Below, in pieces: positions 34,810-42,641 of a stretch of 45,365 bases of DNA (positions are counted from its first letter, which is position 1; every line of letters starts with the position of its first letter). The DNA is taken from assembly GCA_013821985.1 (NCBI GenBank), contig PNJQ01000024.1, positions 1 to 45,365 on the forward strand, given 5' to 3'. The DNA is from Opitutus sp. Its GTDB lineage: Bacteria; Verrucomicrobiota; Verrucomicrobiia; Opitutales; Opitutaceae. Made by a program: the position numbers and the translations under genes. Under the pieces are notes generated by a model. That model was not told where the DNA came from. It saw nothing but the letters and a program-made list of their open reading frames with translations, and did not search any database.

Positions 34810-36131
34810 TCGCGTTTCCCCGCTGTATTTTCCTGCTGCTCTTGCTGCCGCTTGCTGCACCTGCCGCCCCGTCCTCCGAAATTCCGGCGGCACTCGTCGA
34901 ACGGGCGGCGCGCCAGAAAGCGCCGCGCTGGAAGTTCGTCGAAATGCAGCGCATGCGCGAACTGCCGGAAACCTTCGCTCTGCAGGTGACGGCCGCCGCC
35001 GCGTTCCAGCAGCCGGAACGCGTCGTGGACGGCAAAACGCTCGCGACCTACCTCGCGGAAAAACTCCGCTACTTCCTCGTGACGCAGGAGTCCTACCCCG
35101 ACGGCAGCACGCACGAGCCCGAAGCGCAGGGTGGCATCGGCGGTTGGACTCATCATGTGCCGGCGCACGCGCTGCTTTTGGCCAAGCGCACGCCCGCCGT
35201 GTGGTCACAGTTGTCCGACGACGAGCGCAGTCGCGCCGATTTGCTGATGCAGGCACTCGCCCTTGCGGCCCACTTCTGCCTCGACGATGACAACGACTAC
35301 TACGTTCTCCTCGACGGCTATTCGCTGTTTCACAAGAGCTGGAACCCCAATCACGTCGAAGGCTACGTCGGGATCATCATCTCGGCTTCGCTCTACTTCG
35401 GCCCGGATGAGCTGAATGCCTTCTTCCGCAGTTTCGACTTCGATGCCTTCGCGGCGCGACTGAAGGCGGCCAACTTCCGGAATATCCAGCGCTGCTGGAC
35501 GTGGAACCCCGCCATCCGTGACCTGATGATGAAGGGCGGCACGATCACCGTCCCCACCAAGCAGGTTTTGGCGCAGGGAGTGGTGACGAGCGGCGCAGGC
35601 GTGCGCAACGATTTCACCAAGGACGGAGTCTCACTCCATGAGCCCTGGGAGCTGCACCGCGCCCAGGCCACCCGCCTTTTTTCCAAAGCTGCTCGCACCC
35701 GCGTGGTCGCGAACCGCGAGTTCACCTCCTCCCTCATGAACCGCGAATCGCCGGCCGTGGAATCACCGTGGGAAGGTCAGATGGGCATGCTGCACGAATT
35801 CGAGAGCACCGACTGGGACGGTTTCCGCACAAGTGCGGCCTACGCCTTCGAAGGCGCGATGATCAATATTCCCACCGCCGTGACCTTGAAGCTCGTCGGT
35901 GAATGGGACGCTCGCCGCGGTGGCGACGTGATCGAGCGCCGCATGGGCGTCGGCATGGCCGACCTGCGCTTCAAAGCCCGTGAAGGCTACCGCAGCTGGT
36001 CGCTGGGCAAACCGCGCGAATACTGGTGGGAGCGCGATTTCGTGCCGATGGGCGCCGACTATATCTTTGGCCTTTGGGAAACATTCTTCGCGCCACCGCC
36101 GCCGCCGTCGCGCCCGTTCAAGGAGCAATGA
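34806..36131 (+). CDS. Secreted protein of unknown family
   Basis: I do not recognise this family. The 441-residue protein starts at a GTG overlapping the M20 stop (GTGA) and has a signal peptide (IAFPRCIFLLLLLPLAAPAA). The first two thirds look helical, with aromatic- and charge-rich repeats such as GIGGWTHHVPAHALLLAKR, DDDNDYYVLLDGYSLFHKSW and NPNHVEGYVGIIISASLYFG, suggesting an (alpha/alpha) barrel. The C-terminus ends in a proline run (FAPPPPPPSRPFKEQ). The position between a peptidase gene and a GH42-like gene suggests glycan or glycopeptide processing. It overlaps the next gene by ATGA. Confidence 0.75.
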   Translation: MIAFPRCIFLLLLLPLAAPAAPSSEIPAALVERAARQKAPRWKFVEMQRMRELPETFALQVTAAAAFQQPERVVDGKTLATYLAEKLRYFLVTQESYPDGSTHEPEAQGGIGGWTHHVPAHALLLAKRTPAVWSQLSDDERSRADLLMQALALAAHFCLDDDNDYYVLLDGYSLFHKSWNPNHVEGYVGIIISASLYFGPDELNAFFRSFDFDAFAARLKAANFRNIQRCWTWNPAIRDLMMKGGTITVPTKQVLAQGVVTSGAGVRNDFTKDGVSLHEPWELHRAQATRLFSKAARTRVVANREFTSSLMNRESPAVESPWEGQMGMLHEFESTDWDGFRTSAAYAFEGAMINIPTAVTLKLVGEWDARRGGDVIERRMGVGMADLRFKAREGYRSWSLGKPREYWWERDFVPMGADYIFGLWETFFAPPPPPSRPFKEQ

Positions 36132-38317
36132 CCATCCCTCTTCACTCCAGCGTCGAAATGCGGGCCGGCCGCCCGACCCTCGTGATCAATGGCGAACCTC
36201 ACGCGCCCCTGATTTACGCGCTGACGGATTGCCCGGGAGCCCGCTTGCCGTGGGAGGAAGTGCCTGCGCGCAACATCAAGCTCTTCGGTGAGCAAGGTGT
36301 TCGCCTTTTCCAAGTCGATCTTTGGCTCGAACAGATGCTGCGCCCCAGCGGACGCATCGACCCGAGCTTCGCGCAACGGATCGTCCGCGCCGTGCGCGAG
36401 CAATGTCCCGCGGCACGGGTGATGTTCCGCCTGCACGTGAATCCGCCGCTGGAGTGGTGCTGCGAAAATCCCGACGAGTGCGTGGGCTATGCCGACATCG
36501 AAGCGCGCGACGAGCCCGCGTGGGGCCTGCGTCGCCCGATCGCCGGAGACGGTGGCAATCCGGTCCGCGCGAGCTTCGCCTCGCGGGCGTGGTCGAGCTG
36601 GGCTAACCAGCACCTGGGCGAATTCTGTCGAGCGCTGACCGCCACGCCCGAAGGCGATCATGTCTTCGCGATCCAGATCGCGAACGGTCTCTACGGGGAG
36701 TGGCACCAATTCGGCTTTCTGCACCACGATCCCGATACGGGCGTGGCCGCCGTGCATTCGTTTCGCCGCTGGTTGACGGAGCGTTACGGCGATGACGCCG
36801 GTCTCGCCCTTGCTTGGCATCGTCCGGATGTCTCGATCGCGCAGGTTGTGGCTCCTTCTTCGGCCGATCGTGAGACCGTGCGCGAAGGAATTTTGCGCGA
36901 CCCGCAGACGCAACAGCACGTCATCGACTACTTCCGCTGGCTGCACGAAACGATGGCGGACGCGCTGTTGACGCTCGCCTCCACCGTGAAGACGCACTGG
37001 CCGCGCCCGATCGTCACGGCGGCCTTTCAAGGCTACTTCTACGGTCAGTTTGCGCGCAATGCCGCGGGCAGCCATCTTGCGATGGACCAGGTGCTCGCCT
37101 CACCCGCCCTCGATTGCCTGTGCTCACCAGCATCCTACACCGACGGGGCTCGCGCCATGGGTGGTTCCGGCCACGGCCGCGGCATCATGGGCGCGGTGCG
37201 CCGCGCCGGGAAACTCTGGCTCGACGAAAATGATCACGGCACGTTCCTCGTGGGTTGTCCGTGGGATCGTCACTTCGAGACCAGCCTCGAGGACGATATC
37301 GCCTACATCCGGCGCAACACCCTTCAGCCCGTCCTGCGTGGAGGCGGCCAATGGTGGTTTGATTTTGGGATGATCGCCGGCACGCCGAGCTTCGCTTCGC
37401 ACGGCAATGTCGGTTGGTGGGACGACCCGCGCCTCGCGACCGAAATCCGCCGCTGTCTCGAACTCGCGCAGAGCCGGCACGGGCGCCCCTTTGTGCGCCC
37501 CGCCGATGTGCTCGTCATCCATGATCCGTGGTCTTTTTGCCACACGGTGGCGAAGCGCTGGTCGCTCGCCGGATTCAAGTTCGGTGATCAGCCGCCCGTC
37601 GGACCCAATCCTTTTTCGGGTCGCGGCATGGATGGGCTCCTCGAAGGGCTGTTCCGCTCCGGGCTGACGTTCGATGAGGCGCTCATCGGGGAACTCGCGA
37701 CGATCGATCTATCCTCGTTCAAACTGATCTTTTTCGGCTCCACGCCCGTGCTCGGCGAAGAAGCGCGCCGGCTGATCGCCAGCGAGGCTGCCAGCGCCGG
37801 CCGCCATCTTGTCATGCTCGGTTTCAGCGGCTGGGGCGACACCCAGCGCGTGAATCCGGATCTCGCGTGCGAAGTGACGGGAATTCCGACCCGCTTGCAG
37901 GACCTCGCTGATCCGCGCTCTCAACTTTGCCTCGATGCGGCGACCGAAGATCAACGCCTCGAACCGCCGAAGCAGGCGCCGGCCTACGACTTGCCGCCGG
38001 AGCAGGTGGTCGGTCGTTGGAGCGATGGCTCGATCAGCGCGGGCTTCCGTCACGATCGCGACGCGACGTGGTGGACTTTCGCCGTGCCTCCCGTTTCGCC
38101 GGACATCATCCGCACGCTGGGCCGGCGCGCCGGCTGCCACATCGTGAATGACCACAACGACGCGACAACTCTGGGCGACGGACTGGTGATGATCCACACA
38201 CTCACCGGTGGACCGCGCGAAATCCGCCTGCCAAGCGGACCGGTCGTCTCGCTCACTTTGCCGCCGCGCAGCACGACCCTGCTCGATGCCGAAACCGGCG
38301 CGGTGCTCCTCGGATAA
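36128..38317 (+). CDS. GH42-like (clan GH-A) beta-glycosidase
   Basis: This 729-residue protein starts at an ATG overlapping the previous stop (ATGA). Residues 1 to about 430 form a TIM barrel. Residues 455-620 form a Rossmann-like domain (ADVLVIHDPWSF, GRGMDGLLEGLFRSG, IFFGSTPVLGEEARRLI), like the trimerisation domain of GH42 beta-galactosidases, and a small beta domain follows. Likely catalytic acids are E191 (IANGLYGEWHQFG) and E367 (LWLDENDHGTF). The canonical N-E pair of clan A is not clearly present (G190-E191), so it is a divergent member. No signal peptide is visible. The substrate is unknown; a galactoside or another beta-glycoside is plausible. Confidence 0.8.
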   Translation: MTIPLHSSVEMRAGRPTLVINGEPHAPLIYALTDCPGARLPWEEVPARNIKLFGEQGVRLFQVDLWLEQMLRPSGRIDPSFAQRIVRAVREQCPAARVMFRLHVNPPLEWCCENPDECVGYADIEARDEPAWGLRRPIAGDGGNPVRASFASRAWSSWANQHLGEFCRALTATPEGDHVFAIQIANGLYGEWHQFGFLHHDPDTGVAAVHSFRRWLTERYGDDAGLALAWHRPDVSIAQVVAPSSADRETVREGILRDPQTQQHVIDYFRWLHETMADALLTLASTVKTHWPRPIVTAAFQGYFYGQFARNAAGSHLAMDQVLASPALDCLCSPASYTDGARAMGGSGHGRGIMGAVRRAGKLWLDENDHGTFLVGCPWDRHFETSLEDDIAYIRRNTLQPVLRGGGQWWFDFGMIAGTPSFASHGNVGWWDDPRLATEIRRCLELAQSRHGRPFVRPADVLVIHDPWSFCHTVAKRWSLAGFKFGDQPPVGPNPFSGRGMDGLLEGLFRSGLTFDEALIGELATIDLSSFKLIFFGSTPVLGEEARRLIASEAASAGRHLVMLGFSGWGDTQRVNPDLACEVTGIPTRLQDLADPRSQLCLDAATEDQRLEPPKQAPAYDLPPEQVVGRWSDGSISAGFRHDRDATWWTFAVPPVSPDIIRTLGRRAGCHIVNDHNDATTLGDGLVMIHTLTGGPREIRLPSGPVVSLTLPPRSTTLLDAETGAVLLG

Positions 38318-38327
38318 CCTCCTTCTC

Positions 38328-38840
38328 ATGAAACGTCTCCTCACCTTCCTGTTGCTGATTGCCACCTTGGCGACAGCGCATGCCAACCCCGGATTCAATG
38401 GCCGCTGGCGCCTGGATACCGCTGCGAGCTCCGCCCTCGACGGCTGGACCAAAGCGGACCTCGTGATCACGGTGGACGGTCCGAGCGTCGCCATCCTCCA
38501 CGACATGACGTGGCGCTCCACGCGCCTTTCGGCGACCAATACCTTCGACACGAAGGCTCCGTCCGAGCTGAAAAATTTCTTCCGCATCGAACAGCGCCAC
38601 ATGGCCGTCTACCCCGCCAAGCACGGGATCACCCGCGCCACGGCGGCATGGATCGACGAAAACCGCACGCTCCGCACGGAGGTCTTCACGCCCGTCGAAG
38701 TCTCCCAAGGCGACGTGATGATGCGCATCACGAGCGAGTATCGGCTCAGCGAACTGGGCGACACGCTCACGTTGATCGAACTCCATTCCTCCCGCAATCG
38801 TCCGCTCGTTTACGTCTTCAAGAAGGTCACCGCCGCATGA
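38328..38840 (+). CDS. Small secreted lipocalin-like protein, copy 2 of the paired module
   Basis: This 170-residue paralog of the protein at 17759-18280 has a signal peptide (MKRLLTFLLLIATLATAHA), NGRWRLDTAASSALDG near the start, LVITVDGPSV, and the C-terminal TLTLIELHSSRNRPLVYVF, which matches the first copy almost residue for residue. The middle differs more, suggesting an old duplication. The ATG at 38328 was chosen because the signal peptide begins there, though the frame is open from 38208. It overlaps the second GxGYxYP gene by ATGA. It lies 10 nt downstream of the GH42-like gene. Confidence 0.87.
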   Translation: MKRLLTFLLLIATLATAHANPGFNGRWRLDTAASSALDGWTKADLVITVDGPSVAILHDMTWRSTRLSATNTFDTKAPSELKNFFRIEQRHMAVYPAKHGITRATAAWIDENRTLRTEVFTPVEVSQGDVMMRITSEYRLSELGDTLTLIELHSSRNRPLVYVFKKVTAA

Positions 38841-40486
38841 AACGCTTCACTCTTCTCCTCCTGCTCGCGATCACCCCGTTGGCTGGCCTGACCGCGGCCG
38901 ACCCCTTGTCAGCTCCACGCGATGCGGGGGTCATGCGCTTCAATCTCGATTGGAACGTCGCCGGCGGGCTGCCCGAAAAAGCGCTGATCGTGAGCCTCCA
39001 AGGCCTCGCCAACCGCACCTCGCCGCGACTGTACGTCGTGCACCCGCCGGAGTTCCAATGGGAGATCACCGGACCGCTGTTCGAATTCTATCAGCGCAAG
39101 CACCACGTGAACTTCGCGGAAATCAAGACCGCGGACGAGGCGCTCGGCCTCTTCAAACAACACGCGAAGGGTTACGTCGTCTGGGACCCGAAGATTGGTG
39201 CGACGATGAACGTGGCGTTCACCGTTGCCGGACTCGAGGACGCGGTGGTGGTCACGGAAGCGCTTATCCCGCTCGTCGAGCGTCACGGGCTGAGAAAAAT
39301 CGATGACCTGCGTGGACGCTACGAGGGGCAGAAGGACGACCAGATCTACGGCGACGCCTACTCGCGTTACTGGGCGCGCTGCAACAAGGACAAGATCATG
39401 CTCATGGGTGGGCACGCCGGGGCCGTGCGCATGCCCGCCATGGCGGATTGGGGCGTGCGCGAGCGGATGTTTTTCCACGACCTCTCGGCCAATCCAGCTC
39501 ACCCCGCCGAACTCGCCCTGAACCGGCGGCTCCTGCGCGAGTTGAATCCCGGCGGTTTCGTCTTCGGCTGGCACTCCTACGCGAAGGACACCGAGGAGCA
39601 ATACACCACACTGCTCTCGATGTATGGCCTCAAAATGGAGGGGCTGCACAATCTCCCGAACCTGTCGTTCAATTGCCAATTCGGGTTCACGCCGGGCTTC
39701 AGGTTCACCAACAACCACCGGGTGCCACGCGACGCCAAGCTGGTCGCCGAACAGAAGGTCTACCTCGCTTTTGTGCAGTCCGACTCCATCGGCATCGGCG
39801 TGTGGACGAAGCCCGGTCGCGGCAAACTTCCGTTCGGCTGGCAGGTCACGATGAACTGGACGAAATTCTCCCCGGCCGCGCTGGAATATTTTCACGAGAG
39901 CGCGACGCCCAACGACTACTTCATCGGCGGACTCTCCGGTCCGGGCTACATGTATCCGAACGCCATCCCCGCGGAGCGCTTCACCGCGTTGATGAAGGAG
40001 GCGAACGAGATGATGGAAGTTCTGGACGAGCGAGTCATGGAGATCATGGATAATTCCGCGGCCGACGGAAACGTCGGCAATGCCGATCTCACGAAGGAGA
40101 CGGTGGACCGCTATTACGCGGCGTTCCCCAACGTCATCGGCTTCATCAACGGTTACGGTCCGGCGCGGACCCGCGATCTCCGCGACACGCGCCCGATGAT
40201 TTCCTACGACTACTACATCGATCCGCGCCGTCCCCGCGCCGAAGTGGCGGCTGACTTGAACGAGTTGATCGCCCTCAATGCCAAGCGTCCCTACTTCCTG
40301 CTCATCCATGTCCGCGAATCCAACGACGTAAACAGCCTGGTCGAGGTCACTCGCCAGTTGGAAGGACCCGTCGAAATCGTGCCGCTGGACGTCTTCCTGA
40401 AACTCGCCGCTAGCAACCAGACCTACACCACTCGCTATCAAGACCCGACCGAACCCAAGCACTTTTCCGGCTATCCTCCGGAGTAA
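38837..40486 (+). CDS. GxGYxYP-domain protein (putative glycosidase), copy 2
   Basis: This 549-residue paralog of 18277-19932 has a signal peptide at 1-21 (MKRFTLLLLLAITPLAGLTAA). The motif GPGYMYP is at 368-374. Shared blocks include LIVSLQGLANR, GWHSYAKDTEEQ, EGLHNLPNLSF, IGIGVWTKPGRG and FINGYGPARTRDLRD. The frame is open upstream, but the ATG at 38837 fits both the signal peptide and the ATGA coupling. The two copies are separated by about 18 kb of unrelated genes, not arranged in tandem. Strong hairpins follow the stop. Confidence 0.9.
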   Translation: MKRFTLLLLLAITPLAGLTAADPLSAPRDAGVMRFNLDWNVAGGLPEKALIVSLQGLANRTSPRLYVVHPPEFQWEITGPLFEFYQRKHHVNFAEIKTADEALGLFKQHAKGYVVWDPKIGATMNVAFTVAGLEDAVVVTEALIPLVERHGLRKIDDLRGRYEGQKDDQIYGDAYSRYWARCNKDKIMLMGGHAGAVRMPAMADWGVRERMFFHDLSANPAHPAELALNRRLLRELNPGGFVFGWHSYAKDTEEQYTTLLSMYGLKMEGLHNLPNLSFNCQFGFTPGFRFTNNHRVPRDAKLVAEQKVYLAFVQSDSIGIGVWTKPGRGKLPFGWQVTMNWTKFSPAALEYFHESATPNDYFIGGLSGPGYMYPNAIPAERFTALMKEANEMMEVLDERVMEIMDNSAADGNVGNADLTKETVDRYYAAFPNVIGFINGYGPARTRDLRDTRPMISYDYYIDPRRPRAEVAADLNELIALNAKRPYFLLIHVRESNDVNSLVEVTRQLEGPVEIVPLDVFLKLAASNQTYTTRYQDPTEPKHFSGYPPE

Positions 40487-40498
40487 ACGACGATTCGT

Positions 40499-40523
40499 CT
40501 GCTGCGCGATTCCGCCGCAGCAG
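40499..40523 (+). terminator. Hairpin after the second GxGYxYP gene, likely terminator
   Basis: A perfect 8-bp stem CTGCTGCG/CGCAGCAG encloses a 9-nt loop 13 bp downstream of the stop codon. It is followed by a pyrimidine-rich TCTTCTCTC tract rather than a pure T run, so termination may be partial. Confidence 0.6.
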
Positions 40524-40528
40524 TCTTC

Positions 40529-40580
40529 TCTCGCCGCGTGGGCAAACGCGCTCCGCCTCGGGTCGGAGCGCGTGGCGAGA
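40529..40580. other. Large structured element: 10-bp hairpin extended by an outer 7-bp stem
   Basis: Positions 40546-40555 pair perfectly with 40564-40573 (8-nt loop). Positions 40529-40535 pair with 40574-40580, with a 10-nt bulge on the left side only. The right arm is continuous. It is not followed by a T run, so it may be a leader structure, a small RNA or a repeat-type element upstream of the creatininase-family gene rather than a classical terminator. Confidence 0.55.
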
Positions 40581-40638
40581 AACCCGTTGCCACCACCTCG
40601 CCCCCCCCGTCCTTCCTCGCCGTGAACACCTCTCGCCT

Positions 40639-41364
40639 ATGATTCCCCCCGCATCCGGCCCTCGCTGGGCCTGCTACGAAAAATCGCTTCCCGCCGAGAT
40701 CGGAGCGATTCAGGCCGTGCATCCCATCGCCTACCTTCCATGGGGCGCCCTGGAGTATCACGGCGTCCACGCCGCCGTCGGCCTCGACGGGCTCAAGGCG
40801 CACGGGCTTTGCTCCGAACTCGCCCGCGTCGCCGGAGGTTTGGTGCTGCCGCCCGTCTACGTCGCGGCTAACACGATGAAGGAGCTGAGCCATCTCCCGT
40901 TCCAGCGTCACTCGCTGAACTTCCCACTCGAACTGGTCCGCAGCCTCGCCCGGGTCCACCTGGAGCAACTCGCGAGCGAAGGCTTCAAAATCATTTTCGT
41001 TCTCTGCGGACACGTCGGCCAGCCGCACTACGATACCTTGAAGGAGGAGGCGGCCGCATTCAACGCCTCCCAAACCGGCGTCCGCGTGATCGCGACTTCC
41101 GAAACCGATCTGCTGCCGCCCGAACTGGTGATCGTGAATCACGCGGCGCTGGGGGAAGTGTCCTTTCTCCTGCACACCCATCCGGAATGCGTCGATCTTT
41201 CGCGTTTGCCTGCCGATCGCATTCCGACGCTGGAGCAGGACGCCGTGTGGGGACCGGATCCTCGGGAGGCCACCACGGAAAAAGGTCGCACCTACACCGC
41301 GGCTTTCGTCGCGGCGGCGAAACAACTGATCCAAACCTCGCTCAGCACCCCGCCCATATCATGA
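40639..41364 (+). CDS. Creatininase-family metal hydrolase
   Basis: This 241-residue protein has the family ligands E39 and H41 (WGALEYHG), D50 (HAAVGLDGL), H125 (LCGHVGQ) and E173 (NHAALGEVSF). This corresponds to the general NGHGGN-type members rather than true creatininases. Family knowledge: cyclic amide or keto-sugar ring hydrolysis and other reactions, including inosose hydrolysis and mycofactocin maturation. In this context a sugar-derived ring compound is a possible substrate. It is cytoplasmic. The start ATG follows the hairpin region by 58 nt. It overlaps the aldo/keto reductase gene by ATGA. Confidence 0.88.
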   Translation: MIPPASGPRWACYEKSLPAEIGAIQAVHPIAYLPWGALEYHGVHAAVGLDGLKAHGLCSELARVAGGLVLPPVYVAANTMKELSHLPFQRHSLNFPLELVRSLARVHLEQLASEGFKIIFVLCGHVGQPHYDTLKEEAAAFNASQTGVRVIATSETDLLPPELVIVNHAALGEVSFLLHTHPECVDLSRLPADRIPTLEQDAVWGPDPREATTEKGRTYTAAFVAAAKQLIQTSLSTPPIS

Positions 41365-42329
41365 AATATCGTTCCCTCGGCAGAACCGGACTTCAGGTGA
41401 GCGAAATTGGTCTTGGCACCTGGGCCTTCGGCTCGCCTTCCATCTATGGCTCGGTCGATACGGACGCCGCCGAGCGCACCATCCAGGGCGCGCTGGAAGC
41501 GGGCGTGAATTTTTTCGACACCGCCCCACTCTACGGGACCAAGGAGGAGGACGGCATCGCGGAGAAAGTGTTGGGCCGCGCCCTCGGTGCCCTCCGCGAC
41601 CAGGTGCTGATCGCCACGAAATTCGGGCGCTATCACTCCCGCGTGCATACGAACGAATTCTTCGACGCCGAAAACCTGCGCTGGTCCGTGGAGCAAAGCC
41701 TCAGTCGCCTCGGAACTGATCGGATCGACGTGCTCTTCTTCCATTCGCCCACGCACCCGGATCGGATCAACGACGATATCTGGGCCGAGTTCGCGCTCTT
41801 GAAGCAGTCCGGCAAAGTGCGCTTCGTGGGATTGTCGTGCGGATTCATCCAAGACACCGCGGAGATGACGAAGCATTGGTCAGCCGCGGGCCGGATCGAC
41901 GTGGCGCAGATCGCCTACAGCCTCTTCTACCGGCAATGGGAGCCGATCATCGCCCAGCTGGGCCGCGACGGCGTCGGCATCGTCGCGCGCGAATCGATGG
42001 CCAACGGCTTTCTGGCCGGCGTTTTCAATCGCGACACGGTTTTCCCAGCGGGATCGCTCAATTCGCGCTACTCCCGCGAGGAGATCATCGAGCGTGTGGA
42101 GACAGCCGAGCGCTACCGCACGCTTCTCGTCCGTCGCGAGATCCCGAATCTCGCCACCGCCGCGACGCGTTGGGTGCTCGAAAACCCCGCCGTCTCGCTG
42201 GTCCTCTCCGGCTCGAAAAAGCTGGATGAATTCCTCGACAGCGCCCGCGCCTCGGATTGCCCCCCCTTCACGAAAGAGGAACTGGAGCAAACCCGCCGCC
42301 TGCACCGCCAGGATTTCAGCCCCGCCTGA
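41361..42329 (+). CDS. Aldo/keto reductase
   Basis: This 322-residue NAD(P)H oxidoreductase has the complete catalytic tetrad: D53 and Y58 (FFDTAPLYG), K87 (LIATKFGRY) and H128 (DVLFFHSP). The GLGTWAFG and LVLSGSKKLDEF segments fit AKR families acting on sugars and sugar alcohols (L-glyceraldehyde reductase or D-threo-aldose dehydrogenase-like). The frame is open upstream, but the ATG at 41361 gives the standard MKYRSLGRTGLQVS start and the ATGA coupling to the creatininase-family gene. It is the last gene of the catabolic region. Confidence 0.93.
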   Translation: MKYRSLGRTGLQVSEIGLGTWAFGSPSIYGSVDTDAAERTIQGALEAGVNFFDTAPLYGTKEEDGIAEKVLGRALGALRDQVLIATKFGRYHSRVHTNEFFDAENLRWSVEQSLSRLGTDRIDVLFFHSPTHPDRINDDIWAEFALLKQSGKVRFVGLSCGFIQDTAEMTKHWSAAGRIDVAQIAYSLFYRQWEPIIAQLGRDGVGIVARESMANGFLAGVFNRDTVFPAGSLNSRYSREEIIERVETAERYRTLLVRREIPNLATAATRWVLENPAVSLVLSGSKKLDEFLDSARASDCPPFTKEELEQTRRLHRQDFSPA

Positions 42330-42641
42330 GGGCCATTCCGCGGCGGCCGGCGCAACCCGCGGTTTCACGCCATTACTGTATTCGTCGATCCGAAGAAATT
42401 AATGGTTCGCAGAGGCTTGGCGGGCACCTTGGTTACCGAGCCGGAGCGTAGGGGGCGATGCGGTTGCCAGCGGACGCTTTGGGTGTGACGCCACCCGCCC
42501 TCACTTTGGGGTCAGCAGCGACTGGCTGGCTCCCCACACGACCGCGGTTGGATTCCAATTCACCTAATAGACCAACAAATTCTTTTCCCATTTTCCATCT
42601 TGATGTTGCCATTTACGAATCCATTCTCTATTCATTCTTAA
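42330..42641. other. 312-bp intergenic region
   Basis: A weak hairpin (CCGCGG repeated at 42338-42343 and 42357-42362) may end the aldo/keto reductase transcript. From about 42560 to 42640 the DNA becomes AT-rich compared with the rest of the window, consistent with a promoter for the HipA-like gene. No gene is seen. Confidence 0.5.
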
